64,000 bases of DNA from contig NZ_PYOM01000007.1 in NCBI RefSeq assembly GCF_003026365.1, positions 124,001-188,000 of the forward strand. The letters are read 5' to 3'. Positions 19,769-28,035 of the stretch are shown here, piece after piece. The translations under genes and the position numbers were made by a program. Within the stretch, counting starts at the first letter, position 1. Each line of letters starts with the position of its first letter. The stretch is from Photobacterium angustum. GTDB lineage: Bacteria > Pseudomonadota > Gammaproteobacteria > Enterobacterales > Vibrionaceae. The notes beneath the pieces are model-generated. The model made no database searches, was not told the DNA's origin, and saw nothing but the letters and a program-made list of their open reading frames with translations.

Positions 19769-20829
19769 TGTGTAATGTATGCGGCTGCGGAGATAGCCAT
19801 GTAGAAGGTGTCGATCACCATCATCATGGTTCTCATCACCTCCACGATCATCATGGGCATAGTCATCACAATGATCACCATCATGATCACGGCAATGTTC
19901 ATAAAGCGAGTAATGAACAGCCTGTTGTGATCCATCATCACTATTATCATCAAGGTGATGTTCACCATCATGTGCATTACACCTTGCCCGCAACATCGCA
20001 CCATGAACACAGTCACCCACATCATCAATATTCTCATCATGACCATGTATCGCACGGACATCATAACCACACTCATGATAGCCATGACCATCATCAGCCT
20101 GAAACCTTAGATAAAGGTGATTTGCACTACGGTAAAGGCGAAGCTGAGGTGCATGTGGCTGGGGTTTCTCAACGTCAACTTCTGACGTTAGAGATGGATA
20201 TTTTAGGTAATAACAATAAACTGGCTGAGCATAACCGCGAGCATTTTGAAGCCAATAAACAGCTTGTGCTTAATCTAGTATCAAGCCCTGGCTCTGGTAA
20301 AACTACCTTGCTTACTGAAACTTTAATGCAGCTAAAACAGCAGTATCCATGTGCAGTGATCGAAGGAGATCAGCAAACCTCTAACGATGCGGATCGTATT
20401 CGTGCTACCCAAGTGCCCGCTATTCAAGTTAATACAGGGAAAGGTTGCCATCTAGATGCACAAATGGTGCACGATGCTTATCATCAATTATCAATGAATG
20501 AGTCAGGTTTCTTGTTTATCGAAAACGTGGGTAACTTGGTGTGCCCTGCGAGTTTTGATTTAGGTGAAGCCTGTAAAGTCGCGATTTTGTCTGTCACTGA
20601 AGGTGAAGATAAGCCACTTAAATACCCTAATATGTTTGCTGCCGCTGACTTAATGCTGATCAACAAGGTCGATTTATTGCCGTATGTTGATATCAACATT
20701 GAAGATTGTATTGCTAATGCGCGTAAAGTGAATCCCAATATTCAGGTCATAAAACTTTCAGCTAAAACGGGTGATGGTATGGATGCGTGGTTAAATTGGC
20801 TGACTGAGCAACTTCAACAACATCAATAG
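19768..20829 (+). CDS. hypB: Hydrogenase nickel-insertion GTPase HypB with a very His-rich N terminus
   Basis: A 353-residue GTPase. The N terminus has MCNVCGCGD, a high-affinity nickel site, followed by a low-complexity region with about 43 His between residues 11 and 109. The P-loop is [11 protein letters not shown] (about 172-182), with NKVDLL as the guanine-specificity motif. HypB uses GTP hydrolysis to load nickel with HypA, and His-rich forms can store nickel. The tract is far longer than in E. coli HypB, which lacks it. ORFs on the opposite strand here are shadows of the His codons. Confidence 0.96.
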   Translation: MCNVCGCGDSHVEGVDHHHHGSHHLHDHHGHSHHNDHHHDHGNVHKASNEQPVVIHHHYYHQGDVHHHVHYTLPATSHHEHSHPHHQYSHHDHVSHGHHNHTHDSHDHHQPETLDKGDLHYGKGEAEVHVAGVSQRQLLTLEMDILGNNNKLAEHNREHFEANKQLVLNLVSSPGSGKTTLLTETLMQLKQQYPCAVIEGDQQTSNDADRIRATQVPAIQVNTGKGCHLDAQMVHDAYHQLSMNESGFLFIENVGNLVCPASFDLGEACKVAILSVTEGEDKPLKYPNMFAAADLMLINKVDLLPYVDINIEDCIANARKVNPNIQVIKLSAKTGDGMDAWLNWLTEQLQQHQ

Positions 20830-20852
20830 TAATTACGGCTCAGTAAACATTT

Positions 20853-20889
20853 AAAACCACAGGCTCATGAAAACTGCCTGTGGTTTTTT
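20853..20889 (+). terminator. Intrinsic terminator after hypB
   Basis: Stem AAAACCACAGGC / GCCTGTGGTTTT with an eleven-base loop, followed by T6. It closes the FHL/hyp region. Confidence 0.9.
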
Positions 20890-21027
20890 ATAAAGATGCG
20901 CACAAAAGTATGCATTAAAATGTAATGCCCATTATTTACCTTTCTCTCAACTCACATCCTCTGTGTTTAATTTTGCTATAGCTAATCGTTTCATCAATAG
21001 TTTTACAAGTTAAAGAAATGAGGTGAG

Positions 21028-21774
21028 ATGATGATAAGTGCTACAGGTATTGAGTATTGCTATATAAAGCATCACAGTACAACAGATTGTGTAGTGATCA
21101 ATACGGGAGCTAACGTCACTATTGAAGATAACCGTTGGTTACAAGACGAGTTAGCAAAGCGTTACAGTGTGCTTTTATTTAATCGAGGTGGTTATGGAAG
21201 AAGTTCACTCAATACAAAGGTAAGAACACCAGAGGTTGTATCTCAGGAGTTGCATAGTTTACTTATAGAGTTAGATATTAAAAACGCCATCTTACTTGGT
21301 CCGTCTTTGGGGGGACTTTACGGTCGATATTTTAACTATAAATACCCTAATTTAGTTAAAGCCTTGGTGGCTGTTGATTCACCAATTAGCTTTATCTTTG
21401 AGAAAATTGAAGCTCGTCTTCCAAAAGATATTAAGCAATTAGTTCAGCAAGAACTTTCTCTTTTAAAGCCAATAAATCCCGTTGTTGACTCTGAGTTGTT
21501 GGAGGTAACTAAGTTGGAGTTTACGGATTTTTCTTATCATCAAAAGCCTGTACTTAATTTTTATAATACCTATTTAGGAGATGATGCAGAGTTCGTTAGT
21601 CAGTTGATTGTTGATGTTGCTAAGCAAGAAGCAGAAAAAGAAGGTTGCGTTAGATTGGCATTTTCAGCAACAGGACATGATATTATTTCTAATGATTTGA
21701 ATTTTTTCTTGGCAACATTTCATCGTTTTATCGATGATATAAATAGTGACTCTAAATTCTCAATAACACAGTGA
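21028..21774 (+). CDS. Alpha/beta hydrolase
   Basis: A 248-residue soluble protein with an alpha/beta-hydrolase outline. It has FNRGGYGRSS after the first strand, the nucleophile elbow GPSLGGLYGRYF (G-x-S-x-G), VDSP, and a late His in SATGHDI that could complete the triad. AGGTGAG precedes the tandem ATG pair at 21028/21031. The substrate is not recognisable. It stands alone between the hypB terminator and a convergent gene. Confidence 0.75.
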   Translation: MMISATGIEYCYIKHHSTTDCVVINTGANVTIEDNRWLQDELAKRYSVLLFNRGGYGRSSLNTKVRTPEVVSQELHSLLIELDIKNAILLGPSLGGLYGRYFNYKYPNLVKALVAVDSPISFIFEKIEARLPKDIKQLVQQELSLLKPINPVVDSELLEVTKLEFTDFSYHQKPVLNFYNTYLGDDAEFVSQLIVDVAKQEAEKEGCVRLAFSATGHDIISNDLNFFLATFHRFIDDINSDSKFSITQ

Positions 21775-21823
21775 CGTTAAGTATCGGCTTTGATTGAAGC
21801 CCTGATAAACAGGGCATTATTAG

Positions 21824-22306
21824 TTACTTTTTATAAATAACAGAAATGATGTCTTCAGGTTGCTGATGATTTAATTGTGCTATTTGTACAATGGACTGCT
21901 TAGGGTCATCAACCGTAAAACCAGCCAATTTTATTTTATCTATTAAGTTATTAATGGGTTGATGAGTTAACTCTGACATCAACGTAATTGGAGCATTATC
22001 GATAGAATCAAACAATGCGACAGACACATTGTTAGACTGTTCGACTTCTTTATCACTTTGGATCATTGCGATACCCAGTAACAAAATAGTTGCCATCATT
22101 ACAATGTTATTCTTACGTGATAAGTGCTTGATAATTGAATTCTTATATAAGAAAGCATGCCCGAGAACGGCAATGACCATTAAGATACCAATCCATTCAT
22201 GCATAAGAACAATATTTTTCGAATTAATATCTAAAAATAGCAGAGAACCAGAAGTTAGCACGAGTAGTGCACAAACGAGTGTTAGTGGTGTCCAGTATTT
22301 TTTCAT
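21824..22306 (-). CDS. Small membrane protein, DUF4405-like
   Basis: About 160 residues from the ATG at 22306, the start that places MKKYWTP before the first helix. Three hydrophobic helices follow, one with HEWIGILMVIAVLGHAFLY, whose His pair is typical of DUF4405 and cytochrome-b-like membrane proteins. About 80 polar residues then form the C terminus. An upstream in-frame ATG at 22351 has no ribosome site. The function is unknown; haem binding is only suggested by the His residues. A weak hairpin (GCCCTG/CAGGGC, 21799-21815) separates it from the convergent hydrolase gene. Confidence 0.55.
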   Translation of the reverse strand: MKKYWTPLTLVCALLVLTSGSLLFLDINSKNIVLMHEWIGILMVIAVLGHAFLYKNSIIKHLSRKNNIVMMATILLLGIAMIQSDKEVEQSNNVSVALFDSIDNAPITLMSELTHQPINNLIDKIKLAGFTVDDPKQSIVQIAQLNHQQPEDIISVIYKK

Positions 22307-22788
22307 TTGATCTACTTTTAGTGTTTTTAAAGATAGAGTAAAAAGTAGCATGATGAAGCTTTGCTCATTTTCGTGTGAGCGCCAACATCATCATTTTTTA
22401 CGCCATTCTGACCCACTAAGATACTCTACGATATGTGTGCTGGGTAAGGTGCAAGATTTGTTAGTCAGTTATTTGATGTCGTGTTTTATGCTAACAACTC
22501 ATCGCTTTATCTGTGGTGTTATTTCTAATTAATAGGGTATAGCGTCGATAATTAATCTCAGCATCGTTAAATTATAATGCTTATAATTTAAGTATTATTT
22601 TTACAGGGAATTAACTTGGTGCTTTATGAGAGTGATCTTCTTCAAAAGAATGATGGTGGAGGTTAATTAACACTACCAATTTGTTTTTTTATCTATACAA
22701 TTCCGCGCAACTTCGCTAATGGCATTTCGTTGATATTCATATTTCGCCTGCAATTAGTGACACATTTTGATGCTATGAATAGTCTACG
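22307..22788. other. Gene-free spacer
   Basis: About 480 AT-rich bases between divergent genes. The 60-codon ORF at 22350-22532 has no ribosome site and an unconvincing composition. No hairpin, repeat or clear promoter was recognised. Confidence 0.5.
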
Positions 22789-23094
22789 ATGAAAACTAAA
22801 ATCTTACTGCTTGCTCTACTGATTTCTGGCTGTGATATGACAGCGACTCCTTTTACTCCACCTTCTACCAACGATATTGAGCAGTGCCAAATTTTGGTAA
22901 CGAATACAACGCAATATGCAGCTGAAACCATTATTGCTAATGATGTTGAAAATCAATCTGAAAGTAACCGAGGCTGGGTGTTTGTCGATCACATAAAACC
23001 GGCTCAACGTGGTGATATTAACTTTCGTTGTAATTTAGAGAAAAATAAAGTGGAAGTGTGGGCACCGGGTGCCGCAATGTGGAATGAATTGTAA
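22789..23094 (+). CDS. Small lipoprotein of unknown function
   Basis: A 101-residue protein with a lipoprotein signal peptide. A basic start (MKTK) and a hydrophobic stretch lead to the lipobox LISGC, so Cys15 should be lipidated. Two more Cys (in EQCQI and FRCNL) could form a disulfide in the periplasm. No family is recognised. It is followed by a bidirectional terminator shared with the convergent brnQ gene. Confidence 0.65.
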   Translation: MKTKILLLALLISGCDMTATPFTPPSTNDIEQCQILVTNTTQYAAETIIANDVENQSESNRGWVFVDHIKPAQRGDINFRCNLEKNKVEVWAPGAAMWNEL

Positions 23095-23154
23095 TACTTT
23101 CATTGCCAGCGCTTAAAGTTAAGCTTAGCTTTCTGCTTGTATAATAAAACTATA

Positions 23155-23192
23155 GTAAAAAAACGGCGATACCCCAATATCGCCGTTTTTTA
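23155..23192. terminator. Bidirectional intrinsic terminator
   Basis: Stem AAAACGGCGATA / TATCGCCGTTTT with a short loop, and A and T tracts on either side. It serves the lipoprotein gene on + and brnQ on -. Confidence 0.88.
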
Positions 23193-24527
23193 TTAATCGT
23201 TATTTGCCGTTTTTAATCGGTAGTCAACACGTCCAAATTTTTTCTCTGCACTTGCTGTACGACCAATCATCGCCGTTGTAATTAACATGAATAAAGATGG
23301 TAATAACCAACCTGCATGTGCGTTGTAAAGCGGTAATGTATCGCTGAAAAAGTCACCGAGATCTTTTGGCATCTTACCTAAGATATTAATAGCATCAATA
23401 GTACCGAAAAGTGTCGCTGTGATCAGAACCGCACTGTGTGTAAGGCGTGAAACGGTAAATGTTGATGCCGCTAAGGATGCTAATACTAATGCGATGGCAA
23501 CCGGACATAGTACAAGGATTGCAGGTAAGCTTACTTTTAGAATATCGTTTAAACCAAAGTTTGCGATAACTCCTGTTAACACAACAATGACTGTTGCTGT
23601 GAAACCAAATGAAGCTTTAAACGTATCTTGATAATACTCAGCACACGCATTGGTTAAACCTACTGTGGTGGTTAAACATGCCATTAAGATAATAGCGGCT
23701 AATAACCATTGACCGTAATGACCAAATTCACCCGCAACGTAACGAGTTAAGATCACGCTACCATTAACACCATGTTCAGCAATCGATGTTGATGTCGCAC
23801 CAACGTAACCCATTACAATGTAACAAGACGCCATTAACGCAGCGTAAATTAATGCTACTTTAATAGAAGTTGATGCAATACCTTGTTGTGTTGTAACACC
23901 CTTAGCTTTTATTGCATGAATGATCACCCAGCCGAAACCGACAGCAGCAATGGCGTCCATCGTCATATAACCTTGGATCAAACCACTTGTAACAGCACCG
24001 ACTTGGTAATCACCAGATGGAGCAGCAGGTGTACCTAGAGGGCTAAGAAATGCTGCTAAGCCTAATCCACATAGTAAAATAATCAGTGCAGGTGTCATGA
24101 TCTTACCAATGTAAGTCACAAGGTTTCCTGGTTTAAATGCAAGAAATAGGGTAACTGCAGAAAAAATGATAGAAAAAGCAACTAAATGATCATTAGTAAA
24201 AAATGGTTGAATACCCATTTCATAAGCAACAGTAACTGCGCGAGGCATACCAAATGCAGGACCAATAGCGGTAAAGAGTAATACCCAAAAAGTTGTACCT
24301 AGCCACTTAGGTAAAGCCTTGGTTAAATTATTGGTATTACCAATTCGACCTAGCACAATAATAGTAAATGCGGGTAAGCCTACGGCAGTAATTAAAAATC
24401 CGGCCATTGCGGAGGTCAGAGATGTACCGGCATCTAATCCCATTGATGGTGGAAAGATCAAGTTACCTGCACCAAGAAAGAGGGCAAATGTTGTGAGACC
24501 GAGTACGAAGATGTCTTGTGTTTTCAA
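23193..24527 (-). CDS. brnQ: Branched-chain amino-acid carrier BrnQ, copy 1
   Basis: A 444-residue inner-membrane importer of Leu/Ile/Val (LIVCS family, about 12 helices). Typical blocks are LFLGAGNLIFPPSMG, AFGMPRAVTVAYEMG and TTTVGLTNACAEYY. The TTG at 24527 is chosen as start: CAGGAA lies six bases upstream, and it makes the N terminus (MKTQDIFVLG) line up with copy 2 (MKRRELAAIG). A longer start at the ATG at 24542 lacks a ribosome site. It is preceded by an Ile-rich leader ORF and alternative hairpins, so it is probably controlled by ribosome stalling. Copy 2 lies just upstream in the same orientation. Confidence 0.93.
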   Translation of the reverse strand: MKTQDIFVLGLTTFALFLGAGNLIFPPSMGLDAGTSLTSAMAGFLITAVGLPAFTIIVLGRIGNTNNLTKALPKWLGTTFWVLLFTAIGPAFGMPRAVTVAYEMGIQPFFTNDHLVAFSIIFSAVTLFLAFKPGNLVTYIGKIMTPALIILLCGLGLAAFLSPLGTPAAPSGDYQVGAVTSGLIQGYMTMDAIAAVGFGWVIIHAIKAKGVTTQQGIASTSIKVALIYAALMASCYIVMGYVGATSTSIAEHGVNGSVILTRYVAGEFGHYGQWLLAAIILMACLTTTVGLTNACAEYYQDTFKASFGFTATVIVVLTGVIANFGLNDILKVSLPAILVLCPVAIALVLASLAASTFTVSRLTHSAVLITATLFGTIDAINILGKMPKDLGDFFSDTLPLYNAHAGWLLPSLFMLITTAMIGRTASAEKKFGRVDYRLKTANND

Positions 24528-24651
24528 ATGTAGTTCCTGCATTTTTGAAGTTATAGACAACCATCGCGATTAATGCGCAATGAGTTAAACGTCCATGATT
24601 GAAATCGTATTCCGCAGGTTTGCTGAAAGAAGATATTTGACTTGATAGTAT

Positions 24652-24692
24652 CCTCCGCCAGCTCGGCTGACGGAAGCTTGCCCGCCAGCCTA
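24652..24692 (-). promoter_or_regulatory. Alternative hairpins downstream of the Ile-rich leader of brnQ copy 1
   Basis: Read on the - strand, three segments follow the leader stop: A GCTGGCGG (24689-24682), B CCGTCAGC (24673-24666) and C GCTGGCGG (24662-24655). B can pair with A (eight-base loop) or with C (three-base loop), each with one G-U pair, but not with both. C runs into GGAGG (24656-24652). A terminating ribosome would cover A and favour B:C; a ribosome stalled on the Ile codons would leave A:B. No T tract follows B:C, so the output could be Rho-dependent termination or translational control. Confidence 0.6.
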
Positions 24693-24830
24693 GCGAATAA
24701 TCACTAGGATAATAGCGGTAATAATTCGTGTTGTATGTTTTATATCAACAACAGAAGCCTCGATCCAATTAGTAAATTGGCTCGATGCTAAGTTTTTTCG
24801 TGTTTTATGTTCGCGCATTGCTGAATACAT
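24690..24830 (-). CDS. Leader peptide of brnQ copy 1, Ile/Leu/Val-rich
   Basis: A 46-codon ORF beginning MYSAMREHK, with a second in-frame ATG at 24818. Just before the stop it carries RIITAIILVIIR. That core has eight branched-chain codons (six Ile, one Leu, one Val) in ten positions, two codons from the TAG. The stop abuts the first arm of the alternative hairpins. This layout is that of the ilv/leu leader peptides. The Shine-Dalgarno sequence is weak. It is too short to be a normal gene and would be missed by standard annotation. Confidence 0.65.
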   Translation of the reverse strand: MYSAMREHKTRKNLASSQFTNWIEASVVDIKHTTRIITAIILVIIR

Positions 24831-25049
24831 AACTTAACAACTTCTGTTTTGTGATTGAATTAACGCTTTCAACATACAAAGAAAACGTAGAGTTGTAAAC
24901 GAATTTTTTATGGTATGCGTATTATTGCGACCAAAATGAATCAATTAGCTGTTTATAATCAATATTATAGGTAAATATATGAGCAGTTACGAAAAATTTT
25001 GAATTTTTATGCATCGAAATAAAAAAGGGAAGATTACAGTAGAGCTTAC

Positions 25050-25085
25050 GTTGAAGCTATACCATTGGCATAGCTTCAACTTTTT
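25050..25085 (+). terminator. Hairpin between the two brnQ copies
   Basis: GTTGAAGCTAT / ATAGCTTCAAC with a nine-base loop, followed by T5 on the + strand. On the - strand it lies just past the stop of brnQ copy 2 and is preceded by A5, so it may also end that transcript, but less strongly. Confidence 0.6.
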
Positions 25086-25088
25086 ATG

Positions 25089-26408
25089 TTAGCAGGTAGC
25101 AACTGCATTTCGATTACGTTGAATAATATGAATCACTTTACTGCCAAAAATGGTTACTAGTACAGGGAGTAACCATGACGCATGAGCATTAAACAAAGGT
25201 AACCATGCCGTTAGATCTTGATGAATAGCGGAAGGGATCTTACCCAAAATGTTTAGTGCATCAATACTGCCAAATAACGTGGCAATAATGACGATCAGTG
25301 TTTGGCTCATCGAGAATTTACGCTTTTCGTTACTCACAGTATTCGGCATAAAAATAATGGCGATGATGAGTGATACTGCGATAGGGCATAAAATCAAAAT
25401 AGCAGGTAGGCTAACTTCAATAATCGTTTCTAAACCAACATTAGAGATAATGGCTGTTAAGCTCATGATCACAACGGCACTGATTTTAAAAGGGACGTTA
25501 TAGGTATTCTTGTAGTATTCGCCATTTGCATTGGTTAAGCCAATAGTTGTGGTTAAACAAGCCATTAAAGTGATAGTTGCTAATAAAATTTGACCAAATG
25601 TACCGAACTCACCAGCAGCATAGCGTGTTAGAATTTCACCGCCATTGGTTGAGTTGGGAGCAATAGAAGAGGAAGTCGCACCTAAATAACCCATAGCTAA
25701 ATAACACAAAGACATCAGTAATGCGTAGATACCAGCAATACGTAATGTATAGTAAGAAATCGCTTTGTTACAGCTAATACCCGTACTACGAATCGTTTGA
25801 ATAATCACCCAACCAAATGCGACCGCTGCGATAGCATCTAATGTCATGTAACCTTGGATCATGCCATTAACCGTTGGTGCGGCTTTATAAATAGCATTAG
25901 CATCTGTCGGAGAGCCTAATGGATTAATCAAAGCGGCAATCACTAATAAGGCTAACATTACGATTAATGCTGGCGTCATTACTTTACCAATATAACTAAC
26001 TAACTTACCGGGCTTCAGTGCCAAAATTAAGGTTAATAAGCAAAACAGCACGGAAAAGAGCATTAAGCCGTTACCTTGGTAGAAAGGTTTAATACCCATT
26101 TCATATGCCACAGTTACCGCGCGAGGGAGAACAAAGGCAGGTCCCAGAGTCGTTAATACTAAAAACCAAAAAGTACGATCCATCCAATGGGGTAATGAGG
26201 CGGTGAGTTTATCTGCAGATGAGAGTCGACCTAAAACGATCAGTGTTAAGGCTGGTAGACCAACGGCGGTTAGTAGGAAGCCCACTATGGCGATTAACCA
26301 GTTTTCACCGGCTTGTTGCGCCATCATAGGTGGAAAAATAAGGTTTCCTGCCCCTAAAAATAAGGCAAAAGTCATAAATCCAATGGCGGCAAGTTCTCTT
26401 CTCTTCAA
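25089..26408 (-). CDS. brnQ: Branched-chain amino-acid carrier BrnQ, copy 2
   Basis: A 439-residue paralogue of copy 1, with the same blocks (LFLGAGNLIFPPMMA, VLPRAVTVAYEMG, TTTIGLTNANGEYY). It starts with TTG at 26408, with AGAAGG eight bases upstream. A tandem paralogous pair suggests duplication and split use, perhaps by substrate. Its own leader ORF upstream (26506-26604) is Val-rich, unlike the Ile-rich leader of copy 1, so the copies may answer to different amino acids. Confidence 0.93.
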   Translation of the reverse strand: MKRRELAAIGFMTFALFLGAGNLIFPPMMAQQAGENWLIAIVGFLLTAVGLPALTLIVLGRLSSADKLTASLPHWMDRTFWFLVLTTLGPAFVLPRAVTVAYEMGIKPFYQGNGLMLFSVLFCLLTLILALKPGKLVSYIGKVMTPALIVMLALLVIAALINPLGSPTDANAIYKAAPTVNGMIQGYMTLDAIAAVAFGWVIIQTIRSTGISCNKAISYYTLRIAGIYALLMSLCYLAMGYLGATSSSIAPNSTNGGEILTRYAAGEFGTFGQILLATITLMACLTTTIGLTNANGEYYKNTYNVPFKISAVVIMSLTAIISNVGLETIIEVSLPAILILCPIAVSLIIAIIFMPNTVSNEKRKFSMSQTLIVIIATLFGSIDALNILGKIPSAIHQDLTAWLPLFNAHASWLLPVLVTIFGSKVIHIIQRNRNAVATC

Positions 26409-26469
26409 ACGGCGTACCTTCTAAATGAATGGTCAGTTTGGCTGGAAGATAAAAGGAGAGTTAACATAT

Positions 26470-26510
26470 CCGCCAGCAACAGTAACTGACGAATAAGTTT
26501 AAACGTCAGC
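26470..26510 (-). promoter_or_regulatory. Alternative hairpins downstream of the Val-rich leader of brnQ copy 2
   Basis: On the - strand: A GCTGACG (26510-26504) overlaps the leader stop, B is CGTCAG (26491-26486) and C is GCTGGCGG (26477-26470). B pairs perfectly with CTGACG of A, or with CTGGCG of C through one G-U pair. Segment C and the order A-B-C are the same as at copy 1. Downstream, before the gene, lies a G-poor pyrimidine-rich stretch (CTCTCCTTTTATCTTCC) with no clean T tract. Confidence 0.55.
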
Positions 26511-26604
26511 GTTTATTGACGACGACGACAGAGACAAGCGCACAAGTATTCATAACAAATACAGTAGAAGATACTGCTAAATTGTTGTGATTAACTGAAT
26601 ACAT
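26506..26604 (-). CDS. Leader peptide of brnQ copy 2, Val-rich
   Basis: A 32-codon ORF starting MYSVNHNNLA and ending TCALVSVVVVNKR before a TGA. Five GTC Val codons lie in six consecutive positions, preceded by a Leu codon. The first three codons (ATG TAT TCA) are identical to those of the copy 1 leader, which points to common origin. The stop codon is inside the first arm of the hairpins. No strong Shine-Dalgarno sequence is visible. Confidence 0.62.
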   Translation of the reverse strand: MYSVNHNNLAVSSTVFVMNTCALVSVVVVNKR

Positions 26605-26708
26605 AAGTAATGCGCTCGAATGAAATAATTAACCCAAAACTAAAGCTATTTTAGATGATTGTAAAGTGATATTCGGTAATTATTCGTATTTAATACGTAA
26701 TGAACAAT

Positions 26709-26749
26709 ATATGTATCGCGAATATAAAATAAAAATTCGCGATACATAT
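26709..26749. repeat. Perfect 15-base inverted repeat between yjjG and the Val leader
   Basis: ATATGTATCGCGAAT (26709-26723) and ATTCGCGATACATAT (26735-26749) around an 11-base loop. It lies just downstream of yjjG on the - strand and upstream of the likely leader promoter. No T tract follows on -. It may be a transcript end or a regulator site. Confidence 0.55.
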
Positions 26750-26775
26750 CTATTATGAGGTTTAACTTTTTGTTT

Positions 26776-27447
26776 CTAAAATAATATTTTTTCAAGTTCA
26801 GACAGTGTTGATACTTGATAGGTTGGTTTTATATTTTCAGGTAACAATTGGTTTTGATGGTTAAACCAGCATGTGTCTAAACCTGCATTAATACCACCTA
26901 AGATATCTGACTGCGGGTTATCACCTACCATAAGTACAGAAGTAGGCGCAGGGTTGCCCATTTTTTCAAGACTATACTCAAATATACGGCGATCGGGTTT
27001 AGCTACGCCGACCTGCTCTGAAATAACGAGTAGATCAAAATAATCAGCCAGCCCTGTTTTTTCTAAGCGGATTTTTTGCAGCGCAGTAAAGCCATTGGTA
27101 ATAATGCCTAATTTAACTCGACCATTAAGAGAATGAATCAATGATGTTGTTCCCGGTAATACTTCGCAAATATCAGCCATAGCTTGCATGTAATCATCAT
27201 TAAGCTGTTGCTCTGTTGTTTTTAGTTTTTTTGCCCATTCACGAAAACGTGTTTGCTGAAGCTCGCTTGCTGAAATGTCGCCATTCTGATATTGCACCCA
27301 TAATGGACGGTTAATTAATTCATATTGTTTGAAATCAGCGTCACTAAAGGCGACATTATAACGAGAGAACATTAGCTGTAGACCTTTAAAAGCGTCAAAG
27401 TAGAAAAGGGTTTCATCAGCATCAAAAAGAATCCAATCGTATTTCAT
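26776..27447 (-). CDS. yjjG: HAD-family nucleotidase YjjG
   Basis: A 223-residue HAD phosphatase closely like E. coli YjjG, a pyrimidine 5'-nucleotidase acting on dUMP/dTMP and non-canonical nucleotides. HAD motifs: FDADETLF (motif I Asp pair), ITNGF (motif II), the Lys in GVAKPDRRIF (III) and MVGDNPQSDILGG (IV). The ATG at 27447 is preferred, with AAGGCG nine bases upstream; the in-frame ATG at 27456 is too close to that site. Confidence 0.92.
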   Translation of the reverse strand: MKYDWILFDADETLFYFDAFKGLQLMFSRYNVAFSDADFKQYELINRPLWVQYQNGDISASELQQTRFREWAKKLKTTEQQLNDDYMQAMADICEVLPGTTSLIHSLNGRVKLGIITNGFTALQKIRLEKTGLADYFDLLVISEQVGVAKPDRRIFEYSLEKMGNPAPTSVLMVGDNPQSDILGGINAGLDTCWFNHQNQLLPENIKPTYQVSTLSELEKILF

Positions 27448-27711
27448 ATGTAACATCGCCTTATCAAAATCTATCTATAAATCATCGAACAACGCGCATA
27501 TTACACTATAGTGAATGAATAAAAAGAGGGATTTAAGGTGAGAACAATTTAAAAGATCTTAAGCTGTAAAAGTTAAAGTAATTATTATTGGTATATAAGT
27601 TTCTTGTGATTTTATAAACTTCCTGACAAAGAATTGAACATCGCTAGTCAATACCTATCTACACTTACCAATTATAAGTATTTACAATTTTAAAAAGTAC
27701 AGGAGCTCTTA

Positions 27712-27960
27712 ATGGGTATTTTATCTTGGATTATTCTGGGTTTGATTGCTGGTGCATTGGCAAAGTTTTTAATGCCTGGTAGAGATGGTGGTGGTTGGAT
27801 TGTAACAATGGCACTGGGTATTGGCGGTGCATTTGTTGGCGGTTATGTGGGCAAATTTATTGGTTTAGGTCAGGCGACTGGTGTAAATATTGGCAGCATT
27901 ATTACAGCGACCTTGGGCGCATTTATTATTCTGTTTATCTATAACCGTTTTATTCGTTAA
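27712..27960 (+). CDS. GlsB/YeaQ/YmgE family membrane protein
   Basis: An 82-residue hydrophobic protein with three helices rich in Gly (IILGLIAGALAKFLMPGRD, then GIGGAFVGGYVGKFIGLG). This is the transglycosylase-associated YeaQ/YmgE pattern, often linked with stress, though its biochemical role is unknown. CAGGAGCTC precedes the ATG. It has its own terminator. Confidence 0.88.
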   Translation: MGILSWIILGLIAGALAKFLMPGRDGGGWIVTMALGIGGAFVGGYVGKFIGLGQATGVNIGSIITATLGAFIILFIYNRFIR

Positions 27961-27983
27961 TCTCATTCAATAATACGTTATAT

Positions 27984-28031
27984 AAGCGAGAAATTACCTT
28001 AAGTGATATGACAGGTGATTTCTCGCTTTTT
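27984..28031 (+). terminator. Terminator after the YeaQ-like gene
   Basis: AGCGAGAAAT / ATTTCTCGCT, extended by a near-match ACC/GGT, followed by T5. It may also serve the convergent cheV gene. Confidence 0.8.
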
Positions 28032-28035
28032 CATT

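Noticed and set aside
19711-20094. Met/Val-rich ORFs on the - strand over hypB
   Set aside because: They arise from the His codons (CAT/CAC) of HypB read on the other strand.
22350-22532. 60-codon ORF on the + strand
   Set aside because: No ribosome site, odd composition, and it starts inside the upstream region of the - strand membrane protein.
24652-24692. Intrinsic terminator in the brnQ leader
   Set aside because: The B:C hairpin has no T tract behind it, so classical intrinsic termination is not supported.
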